Shown here piece by piece: positions 17,250 through 26,855 of a stretch of DNA of 64,000 nucleotides (positions within the stretch are counted from its first letter, which is position 1; each line of letters opens with the position of its first letter). Origin of the DNA: an uncultured Candidatus Poseidoniales archaeon (GTDB lineage: Archaea > Thermoplasmatota > Poseidoniia > Poseidoniales > Poseidoniaceae); contig CAJJAP010000005.1 of assembly GCA_905182185.1 (NCBI GenBank), forward strand, positions 1-64,000, written 5' to 3'. The position numbers and the translations under genes are program-made. Below the pieces are notes generated by a model, which saw nothing but the letters and a program-made list of their open reading frames with translations, had not been told where the DNA came from and did no database searches.

Positions 17250-19145
17250 ATGGGGGATAATTTAAGCCTTGGCCACCAATTAACCCTACAACTAATGCCT
17301 GTTTTGATGTTTATTGGAGCCATAATGTCGCTTGGCGCGAGTTTTTGGTTGCCTCCTATTTTTCTCATCAGTGCAACAGTTTTATTCATTTTGTATTGGA
17401 TTTATAGCATGAGGGGACTTCGCTTTGAATGGAAAGATCTAAGATTTCTAATTCTTCCAACCGTCGTACTGAGTGCAGGATTCCTAACCTATTATCATCT
17501 AACGCCCGCATTTTACGATCAAGCATATCATCTGCAAATTTCCAACAGAATCCTCGACAGGTGGGATTGGGAACCAACACATCAAGGAATGAGTTACTCG
17601 TTCAGACCAGAAATAGTCCCTGGAATCGCAGCGGTTGAACTTTGGTTTACGGGAAATACCTCGTCAGTAATTGTAGTACCGACCCTCATCTTAATTTCTG
17701 CTGCGTGGTCAATTCAACATCTCGGGGAGCACTACAGTAATCGGATGTATGGATTCATTGCAGGAGCAATTTTCTGTATGTTCCCAATTGTGATTATATA
17801 CGGCAGGACTATGCTGCTTGATATTGCAGTGGCTGGAATGATAGTTTCGGTCTTTCATCATCTTGAGTTAATCGATAGATCTGAACGCTACAAACTTGTC
17901 TTAATAGGAGTATTATCTGCGATTATTGGGTTGACTAAATACCCCTATCTCTATCTTGGCGGTTGGATTATTGTCCTCTTTTTACTAAGAAAGAAAATTG
18001 AGGAAAGTAAGTTTATTGCACTCGGTTACGCGATTATAATTACCCTATTCCTGTTAAAGAACCAAATACACACAGGTTGGATATTAGGTCCCTTACAATC
18101 ACAAATAACAGGAACTATGGCCAGCGTTGATGCAATCTCAGCGAATACCATCAGTTACACGCCGCAGCGATTTATTTCTGAGTATATTGAACAGTGGTCG
18201 ATTGTTTTACTGTGTATCGCGTTATACGGTACTGCCTTAATTGTGAAAAGAGAAAAAGAATACATTCTCAATTATTGGGTTTTAATTCTCCCAGCAATAT
18301 TCTTGCATGGATATATCTTAGATTTTGGCTGGCCACGTTATTCAACCCCTTGGTTAGCCTTGCTTTGCGTGGGTATTCCAGCAGCCATAATGTACTCTAA
18401 AGATGAGTTTGGTGACAGACTAAGGCGCTGGAAAGTACCATCAGCAGTGATAAGTATTCTTATTTTGAGTTCCATTAGCCCGGTACTTCTTGCAATCGAA
18501 GATATCGAGTCATATTCAGAATATCAATATAAGACCAAAAAAGGCTGGTCTGAGATATACATAGAATTGGGTTCTGATTTGAATGAACAATCGACAGTTA
18601 TTACAGGTAGAGATATCACATTGGGGTTGTATTCGGAAACACCTAGCTTCAGATATGAAGATCCAAAATATCCAATGCTACAAGCGATAAATAAATTTGA
18701 CGCAACTCATATATTCACCCAAGATAAGCACTACAGGTATGATATCGATGCCAACAGAACTTTCTTGTTTGGCTCACCAATAGAGCCAGTTAAGGTCTAC
18801 TCATCCGATTATTACACAGGAAGATTGTGGCAGGTAGATCCAGTAAGACTTGACCAGTCTGACTGGTGGAGAAACAGCACCATTGAAATTAATGGTAGTG
18901 GTGCGCATTATGGAGATTTTGTTTGGTTAGAAGTTGGTTCTAATTTCAATCTGCTGAATAATACTGCAATGTATAGAATATACGAAACAGATTCTGCACT
19001 CGTTTTAGGAGATGTATTTGATGTACTAAGTAACAATACTCAAACTCTGCTTTGTGACTCGGTAGAAAGTTGTTCATCGTTCCTCAGGAATGACCACCTC
19101 GATCAGAATTGGGCTGTTTGGATGACTAAAACAAATTCACAATGA
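17250..19145 (+). CDS. GT-C fold membrane glycosyltransferase (PMT/ArnT-like)
   Basis: The 631-residue product has about ten membrane helices in the first 400 residues and a mainly extracytoplasmic C-terminal domain with many aromatic and Asn-Xaa-Ser/Thr sites. An acidic motif in the first outer loop, FYDQAYHLQIS near residue 91, matches the DxD-like site of GT39/GT83-type enzymes, which use polyprenyl-phosphate sugars. It would add a sugar to a protein or lipid on the outer face. The gene closes the cluster 14.6-19.1 kb. Confidence 0.8.
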   Translation: MGDNLSLGHQLTLQLMPVLMFIGAIMSLGASFWLPPIFLISATVLFILYWIYSMRGLRFEWKDLRFLILPTVVLSAGFLTYYHLTPAFYDQAYHLQISNRILDRWDWEPTHQGMSYSFRPEIVPGIAAVELWFTGNTSSVIVVPTLILISAAWSIQHLGEHYSNRMYGFIAGAIFCMFPIVIIYGRTMLLDIAVAGMIVSVFHHLELIDRSERYKLVLIGVLSAIIGLTKYPYLYLGGWIIVLFLLRKKIEESKFIALGYAIIITLFLLKNQIHTGWILGPLQSQITGTMASVDAISANTISYTPQRFISEYIEQWSIVLLCIALYGTALIVKREKEYILNYWVLILPAIFLHGYILDFGWPRYSTPWLALLCVGIPAAIMYSKDEFGDRLRRWKVPSAVISILILSSISPVLLAIEDIESYSEYQYKTKKGWSEIYIELGSDLNEQSTVITGRDITLGLYSETPSFRYEDPKYPMLQAINKFDATHIFTQDKHYRYDIDANRTFLFGSPIEPVKVYSSDYYTGRLWQVDPVRLDQSDWWRNSTIEINGSGAHYGDFVWLEVGSNFNLLNNTAMYRIYETDSALVLGDVFDVLSNNTQTLLCDSVESCSSFLRNDHLDQNWAVWMTKTNSQ

Positions 19146-19342
19146 ATATAAAGAAGAAATATTTCGGTTTTGCCCTCTAAATCTACAATCTCAGATTCGC
19201 TCATGAAGGCACCGTAACCGGTGTATTGGTGTTGAATATATTTTGTATCTTGTGGGTCAACTCACTTTGTATCAGAACCATTACCCATGAATTCAATTTC
19301 CAATTCTGCGATGGTTTCTGCAGTTTGATTGTTTTCATTCAT
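19146..19342 (-). pseudogene. Small coupled gene interrupted by an in-frame TGA
   Basis: An ATG at 19342 overlaps the stop of the membrane-protein gene (ATGA), a sign of translational coupling. The frame runs 26 codons, meets TGA at 19262-19264, then stays open in the same frame (containing YIQHQYTGYGAFMSESEIVD) towards the end of the glycosyltransferase gene. No family is recognised. Either one base change created the stop or the remainder is the relic of a longer gene cut off by the convergent glycosyltransferase. A TGG-to-TGA substitution would explain it. The ends given are approximate. Confidence 0.4.
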
Positions 19343-20263
19343 GCTTCTTGTTTTTTCATCTGTGATTGCTGAGCCAATCGCGCAGTTACCAACAACGAGG
19401 AAATCAGCACCGATGCGAGTAGTACTTCTCCCACTCGGTCATAGTCTGAACCGACCATCATGCCACTTAGCAGAATCATGTCGAGCGAGAGCAGGATAGC
19501 GACTATCGTTAGTGGGAGCGTTCCGGTGAGTGTAAGTGATGCCTGCCATGGCAACGGTGTAGTGCCCACGCTCGGCGCCTTTGCGTTCAGTGGATCGCAA
19601 TAGAACGCGAACGCTACGCCCGATGCTGCGCCCAAGGAATTGCTGATTAAGTCGGTCACCGTATTTGTGTAACCCCCTTGGTCAATCGTATAGAAAAATA
19701 CCTTACCAAAGAACTCGTAGACCTCGTAACCCATTCCGATAGCGACGGTGAGTGAGAAGCAGATACCTGCTATCATGCGTGAAGAAATCTCCCAACCGTT
19801 GTGGTCGGAAACTCTGCGCCATGCGAATGACCAAGCGATAGCGGCGGAGGCGCTGTTCATTCCGTGGACCACTTTGTCCCACCATGGGTGGACGTGATAC
19901 ATTCCGTTTACGCCGTCAGCACACAACCATTCTCCCCGGTTGCATGCCTTCGAAGCAGAAGGGTCCTGGGCCGCTGTCTGCAGCGCCGAGCGAACCACCG
20001 ACGAAGTGCAGTAAAGTCGTAGCATAGCCGATCCACAACGGAAATGCAGGAATGCGCATACGCCCGCTCCACAAGAAGGTTAGCGCCATCAAGGCCATTA
20101 CCGCACCTCCGAGATTGTATCCCGCCCAGAGATTCAGGCCGCGGTTATAATTCCAGATGGCGAGGATGGTGCATGTTAGAATCAAAGTGAGCAATGGTGC
20201 GCGTTCGGGAACCCGTGCTTTTTCAGATGACAAGATAGTGGCCTCTCTATTAGACTGCCCCAT
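19339..20263 (-). pseudogene. Multi-pass membrane protein (DUF2238/YjdF- or VanZ-like), frame broken
   Basis: Two frames make one protein. The N-terminal part (20263 to 19916) has three membrane helices and runs into a stop after FCFEGMQPG. The C-terminal part reads from the overlapping frame (…GEWLCADGVNGMYHVHPWW) to 19339 and has at least four more helices, with DKVVHGMNSA, GYEVYEFF and TDLISNSLGAASG in the order seen in DUF2238-like proteins. Removing one G from the GGGG run near 19937 joins the frames. The region is distinctly richer in G and C than its neighbours on both sides, so transfer from elsewhere is likely. The break may be a read error or real decay. Confidence 0.65.
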
Positions 20264-20414
20264 CTTAACGCTGTCATAAAGTTTCAGCCGGTAATAGAAA
20301 GAGGGGATTCAAACTGGCTAACATTTCAACCCACCATAGCAATTAATACGAAACCACACTACATTGCATCTGCTAATTACAAGCATTCATTAGATTGACT
20401 TCCATAGAGGTATT

Positions 20415-22064
20415 GTGAACAAGGCAATTTACGCGTATTTATTCACAATCATGTTTGTATTACCCGGCTGTTTTGGTAATGGAGGCGGTTCAGATGATGG
20501 CGACGATGGAGGTGTTGACGAAATCTTTGGCTGCATGGATAGTGATGCAATCAATTTCAATATTGAAGCGAATAGTGATGACTCTTCTTGCGAATATATC
20601 GCCATCCCGCCTGCTGATCTAAATGCAACGATTCATTTCGCTGAAGAGTACGGTCGGATTGCGCCAATTCATGGCGTCAATAATGGTCCATTGATTAGAA
20701 ACTCCTGGGAAATAGAGGATTGCCAACAGATTTGGTATGGTTCTAATTATACCGAAGAATATAACGAAATGCAAATTCCATCTTCCCGTACACATGGTGA
20801 AGGCCCTGGAGATATGAACCGGATATGGGTACATGCTGACGAAGATGGAGTGCCGGTTTATGATGGATATGACCCCCTTAATCTTTCAAATTATGACTTC
20901 ACTGAAACTGACCAGAGAGTTCAAGCTACGATGGCGACCACTCATACGAGTGTCTATTGGCGAATGGGCTACTCTAAAGCATTCCCAGCCTACCAAGATT
21001 GTTCTGATTGGCGGAGTCCTCCAGACAATTTCACAGTCTATGCACAAGCGGCAGTCCAAGTATTGAAGCATTATCGACAGGGTTGGAATGATGGATTTTA
21101 TTATGATGGTTTTGATGTGGTTGAAGTTTGGAATGAACCGTATTTGTCCGATTGGTGGAGCGGTACTGCGGAACAATATTATGAACTCTATCATGCAGTA
21201 AACTCAGCGGTTACCAATGAATTTGGTGATGAAATTGATGTTGTCGCTGCCATTACATTAGGAGATGATGGATTTTCTCATAGTTTTATGAAATTGGCTC
21301 AACAAAACAATGAACCCATAGATGCCGTTTATGTTCATTTGTACAGGGTAAACCCCTCTCAAACAACCTATTTTTTCACTCACGAAACTGAGTCACTCGG
21401 AGTGTTTTTGGAACAATATGGCTATTCAAAAAACACCCCTGTTTACATTACAGAATGGAATCGGAATATTCCAGTTTATGCGCAAAGTCCTGCCAGTCAA
21501 GCCTATTTGACCAGTGTTTTAACAATCTACAATGATCTATGGGAAGGGAATGAAGGAAATTCATCCTATGATGTGAGTACCCTAAGGATGGCACATTTCT
21601 TCGCAGCGAGAAGTTTCTTTTGGGAGGAAAATGGGCGGATTAAGCCACCTGGAATCACCTGGAGTGTGTACGGTGAAATGGTTGTTAATACCCCTATCAG
21701 ATTACAAAACGAAGGAGGATTTCCATCAGATTCTATTGATTCAAACGAGTTTAATATTCTGGCTGGAAAATCTGAAAATGGTTCTCAAGTAAACATCTTA
21801 CTTTCTCGTTATGTCGATGAAAATGCAAGTCAACCCAACGGTTTTAGCGAATTTAACGATACTGTCAATCTCTCAATGGATGGATTGGATGCCTCTTGTA
21901 CTTACACTTGGCAACATTGGGGAATGGTCAACAGCGATTCTGAACCTTGGCAATTAATCGCAGAAGGTGACTTTACTGGGAACACGTTCGAGATGTCAAA
22001 CTTTGAAATGAATCAGCGCTCATTCCATTTCATTCAATTGAATTCGAATTCATCTTGTCAATAA
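20415..22064 (+). CDS. Secreted lipoprotein with GH39-like glycoside hydrolase domain
   Basis: The 549-residue product begins (GTG start) with a lipoprotein signal ending in VLPGC at residue 19, then an acidic glycine-rich tether and a short FGCMDSDAINFN cysteine module. From about residue 55 there is a clan GH-A (alpha/beta)8 barrel: VEVWNEP near residue 238 gives the acid/base glutamate and VYITEWNRN near residue 345 the nucleophile. The motif spacing and the N-terminal TSVYWRMG region suggest GH39 (xylosidase/iduronidase-like). It would cut polysaccharides at the cell surface. The C-terminal 120 residues form a beta domain. Confidence 0.8.
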   Translation: MNKAIYAYLFTIMFVLPGCFGNGGGSDDGDDGGVDEIFGCMDSDAINFNIEANSDDSSCEYIAIPPADLNATIHFAEEYGRIAPIHGVNNGPLIRNSWEIEDCQQIWYGSNYTEEYNEMQIPSSRTHGEGPGDMNRIWVHADEDGVPVYDGYDPLNLSNYDFTETDQRVQATMATTHTSVYWRMGYSKAFPAYQDCSDWRSPPDNFTVYAQAAVQVLKHYRQGWNDGFYYDGFDVVEVWNEPYLSDWWSGTAEQYYELYHAVNSAVTNEFGDEIDVVAAITLGDDGFSHSFMKLAQQNNEPIDAVYVHLYRVNPSQTTYFFTHETESLGVFLEQYGYSKNTPVYITEWNRNIPVYAQSPASQAYLTSVLTIYNDLWEGNEGNSSYDVSTLRMAHFFAARSFFWEENGRIKPPGITWSVYGEMVVNTPIRLQNEGGFPSDSIDSNEFNILAGKSENGSQVNILLSRYVDENASQPNGFSEFNDTVNLSMDGLDASCTYTWQHWGMVNSDSEPWQLIAEGDFTGNTFEMSNFEMNQRSFHFIQLNSNSSCQ

Positions 22065-22111
22065 TTTGTTTTATCTTGCTAATCTGACAGTTTCTACCCT
22101 ATGGAAGATTC

Positions 22112-22522
22112 ATGAGCCTTAGTCTATCACGGAGTAACATGAACCCTATTGTTGCATCTCTTCTTGAGTTCAATCAAGCCTTTGACATCCCTAAACTTGA
22201 CTCCCCTGATATTGGACCAGAAGAATTGATTGAATTAAGAATAAAGTTACTCAGAGAAGAAGTTGAGGAGTATGCTGAAGCTGCTCGTGCAGGTGATCTC
22301 GTAGAAGTTATTGACGCTCTTGCCGATATCGGATATATCTTGGCTGGAACAATCCTAAACCACGGAATGCAGAACATCTATGATGATGCATTTGACGAAG
22401 TACACCGTTCAAACATGGCAAAACTGGTTGATGGTAAGGTCTTGCGCAGAGAAGATGGAAAGGTCATGAAACCGCAAGGTTGGACTGCTCCACAACTGGC
22501 TCAATTCGTTATCAAAGAATAA
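22112..22522 (+). CDS. MazG-like nucleotide pyrophosphohydrolase
   Basis: The 136-residue product (start at 22112 or ATG 22139) has an all-alpha pyrophosphohydrolase core: LLREEVEEYAEA near residue 50, then VEVIDALADIGYILAG and DEVHRSNMAKL. The EExxE and ExxD motifs bind Mg and cleave nucleoside triphosphates to monophosphates. The VHRSNMAK helix is typical of the phosphoribosyl-ATP pyrophosphohydrolase-like branch seen in phages and bacteria. Likely a house-cleaning enzyme. Confidence 0.82.
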   Translation: MSLSLSRSNMNPIVASLLEFNQAFDIPKLDSPDIGPEELIELRIKLLREEVEEYAEAARAGDLVEVIDALADIGYILAGTILNHGMQNIYDDAFDEVHRSNMAKLVDGKVLRREDGKVMKPQGWTAPQLAQFVIKE

Positions 22523-22624
22523 CTCTTTACCCATCTATGGTAGTTATTGCAACATAATGTAATCCCCCTAATCTGCTGTCTTGCTTGAATGAAACCTATA
22601 TGTGCGATACTTTGTGATTAGCAT

Positions 22625-23455
22625 ATGGCTAATCCCACTACATCGGATGTCAAGGCAACCTCCTCGACAATGAAAGAAAAGATTCACGAAGTAATCTTTG
22701 AAGCAGATACGCCATCAGGGAAATATTTCGATATTGCATTATTACTTTCAATCATAGTTTCAGTTATCGCCGTTTCATTGGAAAGTATAGAATCGATTGA
22801 CAAAGTATATCATTCACAGTTGGTTATGATAGAATGGTTTTTCACAATTCTATTTACAATTGAATACATATTACGCCTTTATTCTACCGAGCATTCGGTA
22901 AAATATTCCACTTCATTCTTCGGAGTTGTTGATTTATTGGCTATTTTACCGACATACCTCAGTATTTTTATTCCCGGAGCGCAAAGTCTTCTGGTCATTA
23001 GAGGACTCAGATTATTACGCATTTTTAGAGTGTTCAAATTATCCCGCTATCTAGGTGAAGCAAATATCCTTAGTGAAGCCATCATTCAATCTAGAACAAG
23101 AATTGTCGTGTTTTTATCGACTATTACAGTACTCAGTTTCATCACCGGTGCTGGTATGTATCTTGTCGAAGGTCCAAAGCACGGATTCACCTCAATACCT
23201 CAAAGTGTCTATTGGGCCATTACAACGCTTACCAGTACCGGCTATGGCGATACTGTTCCGATCACTCCAATCGGCAAATTACTGGCTATTTTCATCATGA
23301 TTATGGGTTATAGTTTGATTATAGTCCCTACTGGAATCATCTCAACAGAAATGATGAAATTGGGAGACATCAGTACTCAGGCTTGTAAGAATTGTTCAAA
23401 AGAAGGGCATGATTTCAATGCTAAATTCTGCAAACACTGCGGTTTTGAACTGTGA
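22625..23455 (+). CDS. Voltage-gated potassium channel subunit with C-terminal zinc ribbon
   Basis: The 276-residue product has six membrane segments. S4 carries regularly spaced arginines (RGLRLLRIFRVFKLSRY near residues 126-142), the pore helix is WAITTLTS and the selectivity filter is TGYGD near residue 202. The pattern matches KvAP-type archaeal Kv channels. After S6 a short cytoplasmic tail carries a zinc ribbon with CKNCS and CKHCG, which is not part of classical Kv channels and may sense metal or redox state, or aid assembly. Confidence 0.9.
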   Translation: MANPTTSDVKATSSTMKEKIHEVIFEADTPSGKYFDIALLLSIIVSVIAVSLESIESIDKVYHSQLVMIEWFFTILFTIEYILRLYSTEHSVKYSTSFFGVVDLLAILPTYLSIFIPGAQSLLVIRGLRLLRIFRVFKLSRYLGEANILSEAIIQSRTRIVVFLSTITVLSFITGAGMYLVEGPKHGFTSIPQSVYWAITTLTSTGYGDTVPITPIGKLLAIFIMIMGYSLIIVPTGIISTEMMKLGDISTQACKNCSKEGHDFNAKFCKHCGFEL

Positions 23456-23516
23456 AATATTGACTCACATCGGAATTGAATAATCTCAAATCAGCGGTTG
23501 GTTTGATGACTTAGTA

Positions 23517-24263
23517 ATGTTTGGCAAGGGCATGAGCCGCCCTATTGCATTGGTAACTGGAGGCGGCCGTGGAATTGGCGCTGCGACTAGTAAACGCTTA
23601 GCAGAGGATGGATACGACATCTTGTTGACCTACAATACATCTTCAAAACCTGCCGAGATGGTAGTTGATGATATCAGAAGAACTGGTGCAGATGCATTGG
23701 CGGTCAAAGTGGATTGTAATGACGATGCAGAAGTTGCTCTACTGGGAATTCACCCTTGGATGCATAGAGAAATTGATGCTCTGGTATTGAACCATGGCCG
23801 ATATGAGAGAGTAGCTGCTGAAGATATGACTATAGCAGGACTAAGGACTACAATGAAGACTAATTTTGAAGGCGCTGTTGCAGTCTGGAAGGCAGTCCAA
23901 CCTCATCTAACCGCTAGTGCAAGAATCGTTGTTGTTGGCTCTCAGTTAGGCACACGTGGCTCACCGCATGGCGCCGATTATTCTGCATCGAAAGCAGCAT
24001 TAGCAATGTGGGCCCGTTCTTTAGCACAGGCGGTTGGACCTCAGGGGAAGAGAGTCAATATCCTTGCACCTGGATTTGTTGATACTGCTATATTGGCTGG
24101 AGATTCAAAGCAAAAAAGAGCGGAGCGAGAGCAACTTGTCCCATTGAAACGTGTAGCAACACCTGAAGATATGGCTGGAACTATCTCATTCTTAATCGGA
24201 CCTGATTCATCATATATCACAGGCGCAATCATCCATGTTAATGGGGGATTATACCTCCCTTGA
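23517..24263 (+). CDS. Short-chain dehydrogenase/reductase (FabG-like)
   Basis: The product (248 residues; ATG 23535 is an equally good start) is a classical SDR. It has the NADP-binding TGGGRGIGAAT, an NHGRYE variant of the NNAG motif, the catalytic Ser in VVGSQLG, the YSASKAAL with Tyr and Lys, and the C-terminal SSYITGAIIHVNGG. Such enzymes reduce 3-oxoacyl groups or other ketones; the substrate is not known here. Confidence 0.85.
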   Translation: MFGKGMSRPIALVTGGGRGIGAATSKRLAEDGYDILLTYNTSSKPAEMVVDDIRRTGADALAVKVDCNDDAEVALLGIHPWMHREIDALVLNHGRYERVAAEDMTIAGLRTTMKTNFEGAVAVWKAVQPHLTASARIVVVGSQLGTRGSPHGADYSASKAALAMWARSLAQAVGPQGKRVNILAPGFVDTAILAGDSKQKRAEREQLVPLKRVATPEDMAGTISFLIGPDSSYITGAIIHVNGGLYLP

Positions 24264-24335
24264 ATGTGTTTTAGGACATACTTCAAAGCCAGTTGTTTTC
24301 TAAATTGATTAATCATTAAATTGGAGAGGATAAGT

Positions 24336-26795
24336 TTGGTTGAGGAATGGGATGATGATGGCACCTTTGAGCAGGTTGCTAACCATAATACCGGTGATTC
24401 AGATTTATTGGAACGTGATCCATTTGATATTTCCAGAGCATTGGAAGGTGCTGCTTTTGAGCATTTATCACCAGATGTAAAACGATTTGTTCTACATTCT
24501 GATTTCGAACCTGCAGGCGACCAGCCAAAAGCAATTGAAAATTTGATTTCTCAATTGGAAAATCAGCAGTCAAGATGCGTGTTATTGGGAGTTACAGGAA
24601 GCGGAAAAACATTCGCTATGGCCAAAGTTATTGAAAAACTCAATATCCCGACACTAATCATTTCCCACAACAAAACATTAGCAAGGCAATTACACCACGA
24701 AATGGTTGGCTATTTCCCTCAAAATGCAGTTGAATACTTCGTCTCCCATTATGACTACTATCAACCCGAGGCATACTTGGCCAAGAGGGATTTGTTTATT
24801 GACAAAGAACTTTCAATCAATGAGAGAATTGAGCAGGAGAGATTCGCTTCTGTTGCCAGTTTAGTTACCCGCCCTGATTGTGTAGTAGTATCATCTGTTT
24901 CATGCATTTACGGGTTGAATCCTCCTGAGACATTCCTTGAGTACCACATAAGGTGTCACGTTGGACAACAAATTGAAACAAGGGACTTGCTAAAGGAATT
25001 GATCGCTCTACAATACCAAAGAAGCACCAGTGATTTGACCAGAGGACAATGTAGGGTCAGAGGCGAAGTAATCGATATTTGGATGCCGAGCCGTGATGAC
25101 CCAATCCGCATCCGCTTCGGCCTAGATGGTGTGGAAAAGGTGCAAGTATGCGACCCAGTAACTTGGGAAGTCCTCGATGATTTACATGAAGCATGGATCC
25201 ATCCAAAACAATTCTTTATGACCGATCCTGACAAATTCGAAACCTCATTGGTCTCTATTGAAGATGAACTTGATAATAGAATCGCACACTATGCAAGTGA
25301 AGGAAGAGAATTGGAAAAGCATCGCATTGAGCAGAGAACAAGATATGACTTAGAAATGATGAGAGAGATTGGCCATTGTAATGGCATGGAGAACTATTCA
25401 TTACATTTCGATGAAAGAAAGACGGGCGAACGGCCATATTGTATGCTGGATTTCTTTGCAGCCTGTGCAAAGCAGTTTCATGGTGATAAGGATAAATTCT
25501 TGGTAATAATGGATGAATCACACGTATCATTACCACAAGTCGGAGGAATGTATTTTGGAGACCGGTCACGCAAGATTAGTCTCATTGAACATGGATTTAG
25601 ACTCCCTACCGCTGCAGATAATAGGCCATTGAAAATGCCTGAATTCCAGTCACTGATACCACGCATGGTCTATGTTTCAGCAACACCTGGCGAACGAGAA
25701 TTAAGGCATCTGTGCGAAATAACTGGCCAGAAAATCCCTAATGGTTTACTTCATGCAAAGTCAGGTGGTGGTGCATTTGCACCAGACCTTGAGAAGAAAC
25801 ATCCACAAGCGGAAGCAATGTATGACATGCTACAAACTATTGAAGGGATTTCAAAGATGGAAATCCGACCGACTGGATTACTTGACCCAAAGATTGAGGT
25901 TAGAAGTACCACTGGCCAAATTGCAGACTTACTATCTGAAATAAATGCTAGAATCTTGATTGGTGAGAGAACTCTGGTCACCGTATTAACCATCAAATTC
26001 GCTGAAGAAGTAGCAGCCTACCTCAATCAAATGGGAGTCAAAGCACATCATCTTCATTCTGAAATAGATACTATTGAAAGAACTGAGATCATCAATGCAC
26101 TCAGGATAGGACACATCGATGTAATCGTTGGAATCAATCTACTGCGTGAGGGTTTGGACATACCAGAAGTGAGTTTAGTTGCAATCTTTGATGCTGACCG
26201 GCAGGGATTCCTAAGAAATGAACGCTCGCTATTACAGACTATTGGGCGAGCTTCAAGAAATGAGAACGGGCAAGTTTTGCTATACTCTGATGGTTTTAGT
26301 CCGGCGATGGAAGCCGCTATTCGACAAACACTTGAACGCAGAGAACGCCAACATGCACACAATATTGCCAATGGAATTATTCCAAAAACCATCGTAAAAG
26401 CCCTACCTACAATGGGAGCAGATACTGAGAATTTAATCGCAGGAACTACGTCTGGTTCCGAAGGTAAACGCCTTATCGCCAAGAAGGGTGGTCGCAAAGA
26501 AGGAGATTGGGCTCAAGGCCTGAAATTGGGTGCTGGAGCATGGAGTAGTGGCTCTGGACAGGATGGTTCTACAGGAGCAATTAACAATGACGATTTATCA
26601 ATTGAAAAATTAAAAAATCAATTGACATATGATGAACCAGATGATGTCCTCAATGGACTTGATTTCCATCAAATTGAAACACTGATAGTGGAACTCAATG
26701 CAGAGATGAAAGTTGCTGCTAAAAACCTAGACTTTGAGCAGGCTGCACGACTACGTGATAGGGTTTACGAGTTGCAACAATTACTCGATATGTGA
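24336..26795 (+). CDS. uvrB: Excinuclease ABC subunit B
   Basis: UvrB is the damage-verifying helicase of bacterial-type nucleotide excision repair. The start is set at TTG 24336 because a GGAGAGG site lies six bases upstream; TTG 24321 is the alternative. Motifs: LGVTGSGKTF (Walker A), HYDYYQPEAY (beta-hairpin), MDESH (Walker B), VSATPG, IIRPTGL-like IRPTGLLDP, TIGRASRN, and a C-terminal UVR helix pair ending the protein. At 819 residues it exceeds the usual 670 because of an N-terminal extension of about 50, an insertion of about 35 before IRPTGL, and a glycine-rich linker before the UVR domain. uvrA and uvrC are not in the window. Confidence 0.95.
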   Translation: MVEEWDDDGTFEQVANHNTGDSDLLERDPFDISRALEGAAFEHLSPDVKRFVLHSDFEPAGDQPKAIENLISQLENQQSRCVLLGVTGSGKTFAMAKVIEKLNIPTLIISHNKTLARQLHHEMVGYFPQNAVEYFVSHYDYYQPEAYLAKRDLFIDKELSINERIEQERFASVASLVTRPDCVVVSSVSCIYGLNPPETFLEYHIRCHVGQQIETRDLLKELIALQYQRSTSDLTRGQCRVRGEVIDIWMPSRDDPIRIRFGLDGVEKVQVCDPVTWEVLDDLHEAWIHPKQFFMTDPDKFETSLVSIEDELDNRIAHYASEGRELEKHRIEQRTRYDLEMMREIGHCNGMENYSLHFDERKTGERPYCMLDFFAACAKQFHGDKDKFLVIMDESHVSLPQVGGMYFGDRSRKISLIEHGFRLPTAADNRPLKMPEFQSLIPRMVYVSATPGERELRHLCEITGQKIPNGLLHAKSGGGAFAPDLEKKHPQAEAMYDMLQTIEGISKMEIRPTGLLDPKIEVRSTTGQIADLLSEINARILIGERTLVTVLTIKFAEEVAAYLNQMGVKAHHLHSEIDTIERTEIINALRIGHIDVIVGINLLREGLDIPEVSLVAIFDADRQGFLRNERSLLQTIGRASRNENGQVLLYSDGFSPAMEAAIRQTLERRERQHAHNIANGIIPKTIVKALPTMGADTENLIAGTTSGSEGKRLIAKKGGRKEGDWAQGLKLGAGAWSSGSGQDGSTGAINNDDLSIEKLKNQLTYDEPDDVLNGLDFHQIETLIVELNAEMKVAAKNLDFEQAARLRDRVYELQQLLDM

Positions 26796-26855
26796 AAGCA
26801 TATTCGACCGACCAATATCGCGAGTTTGATATGAGGGGCACACCAGCCCTTGCAC

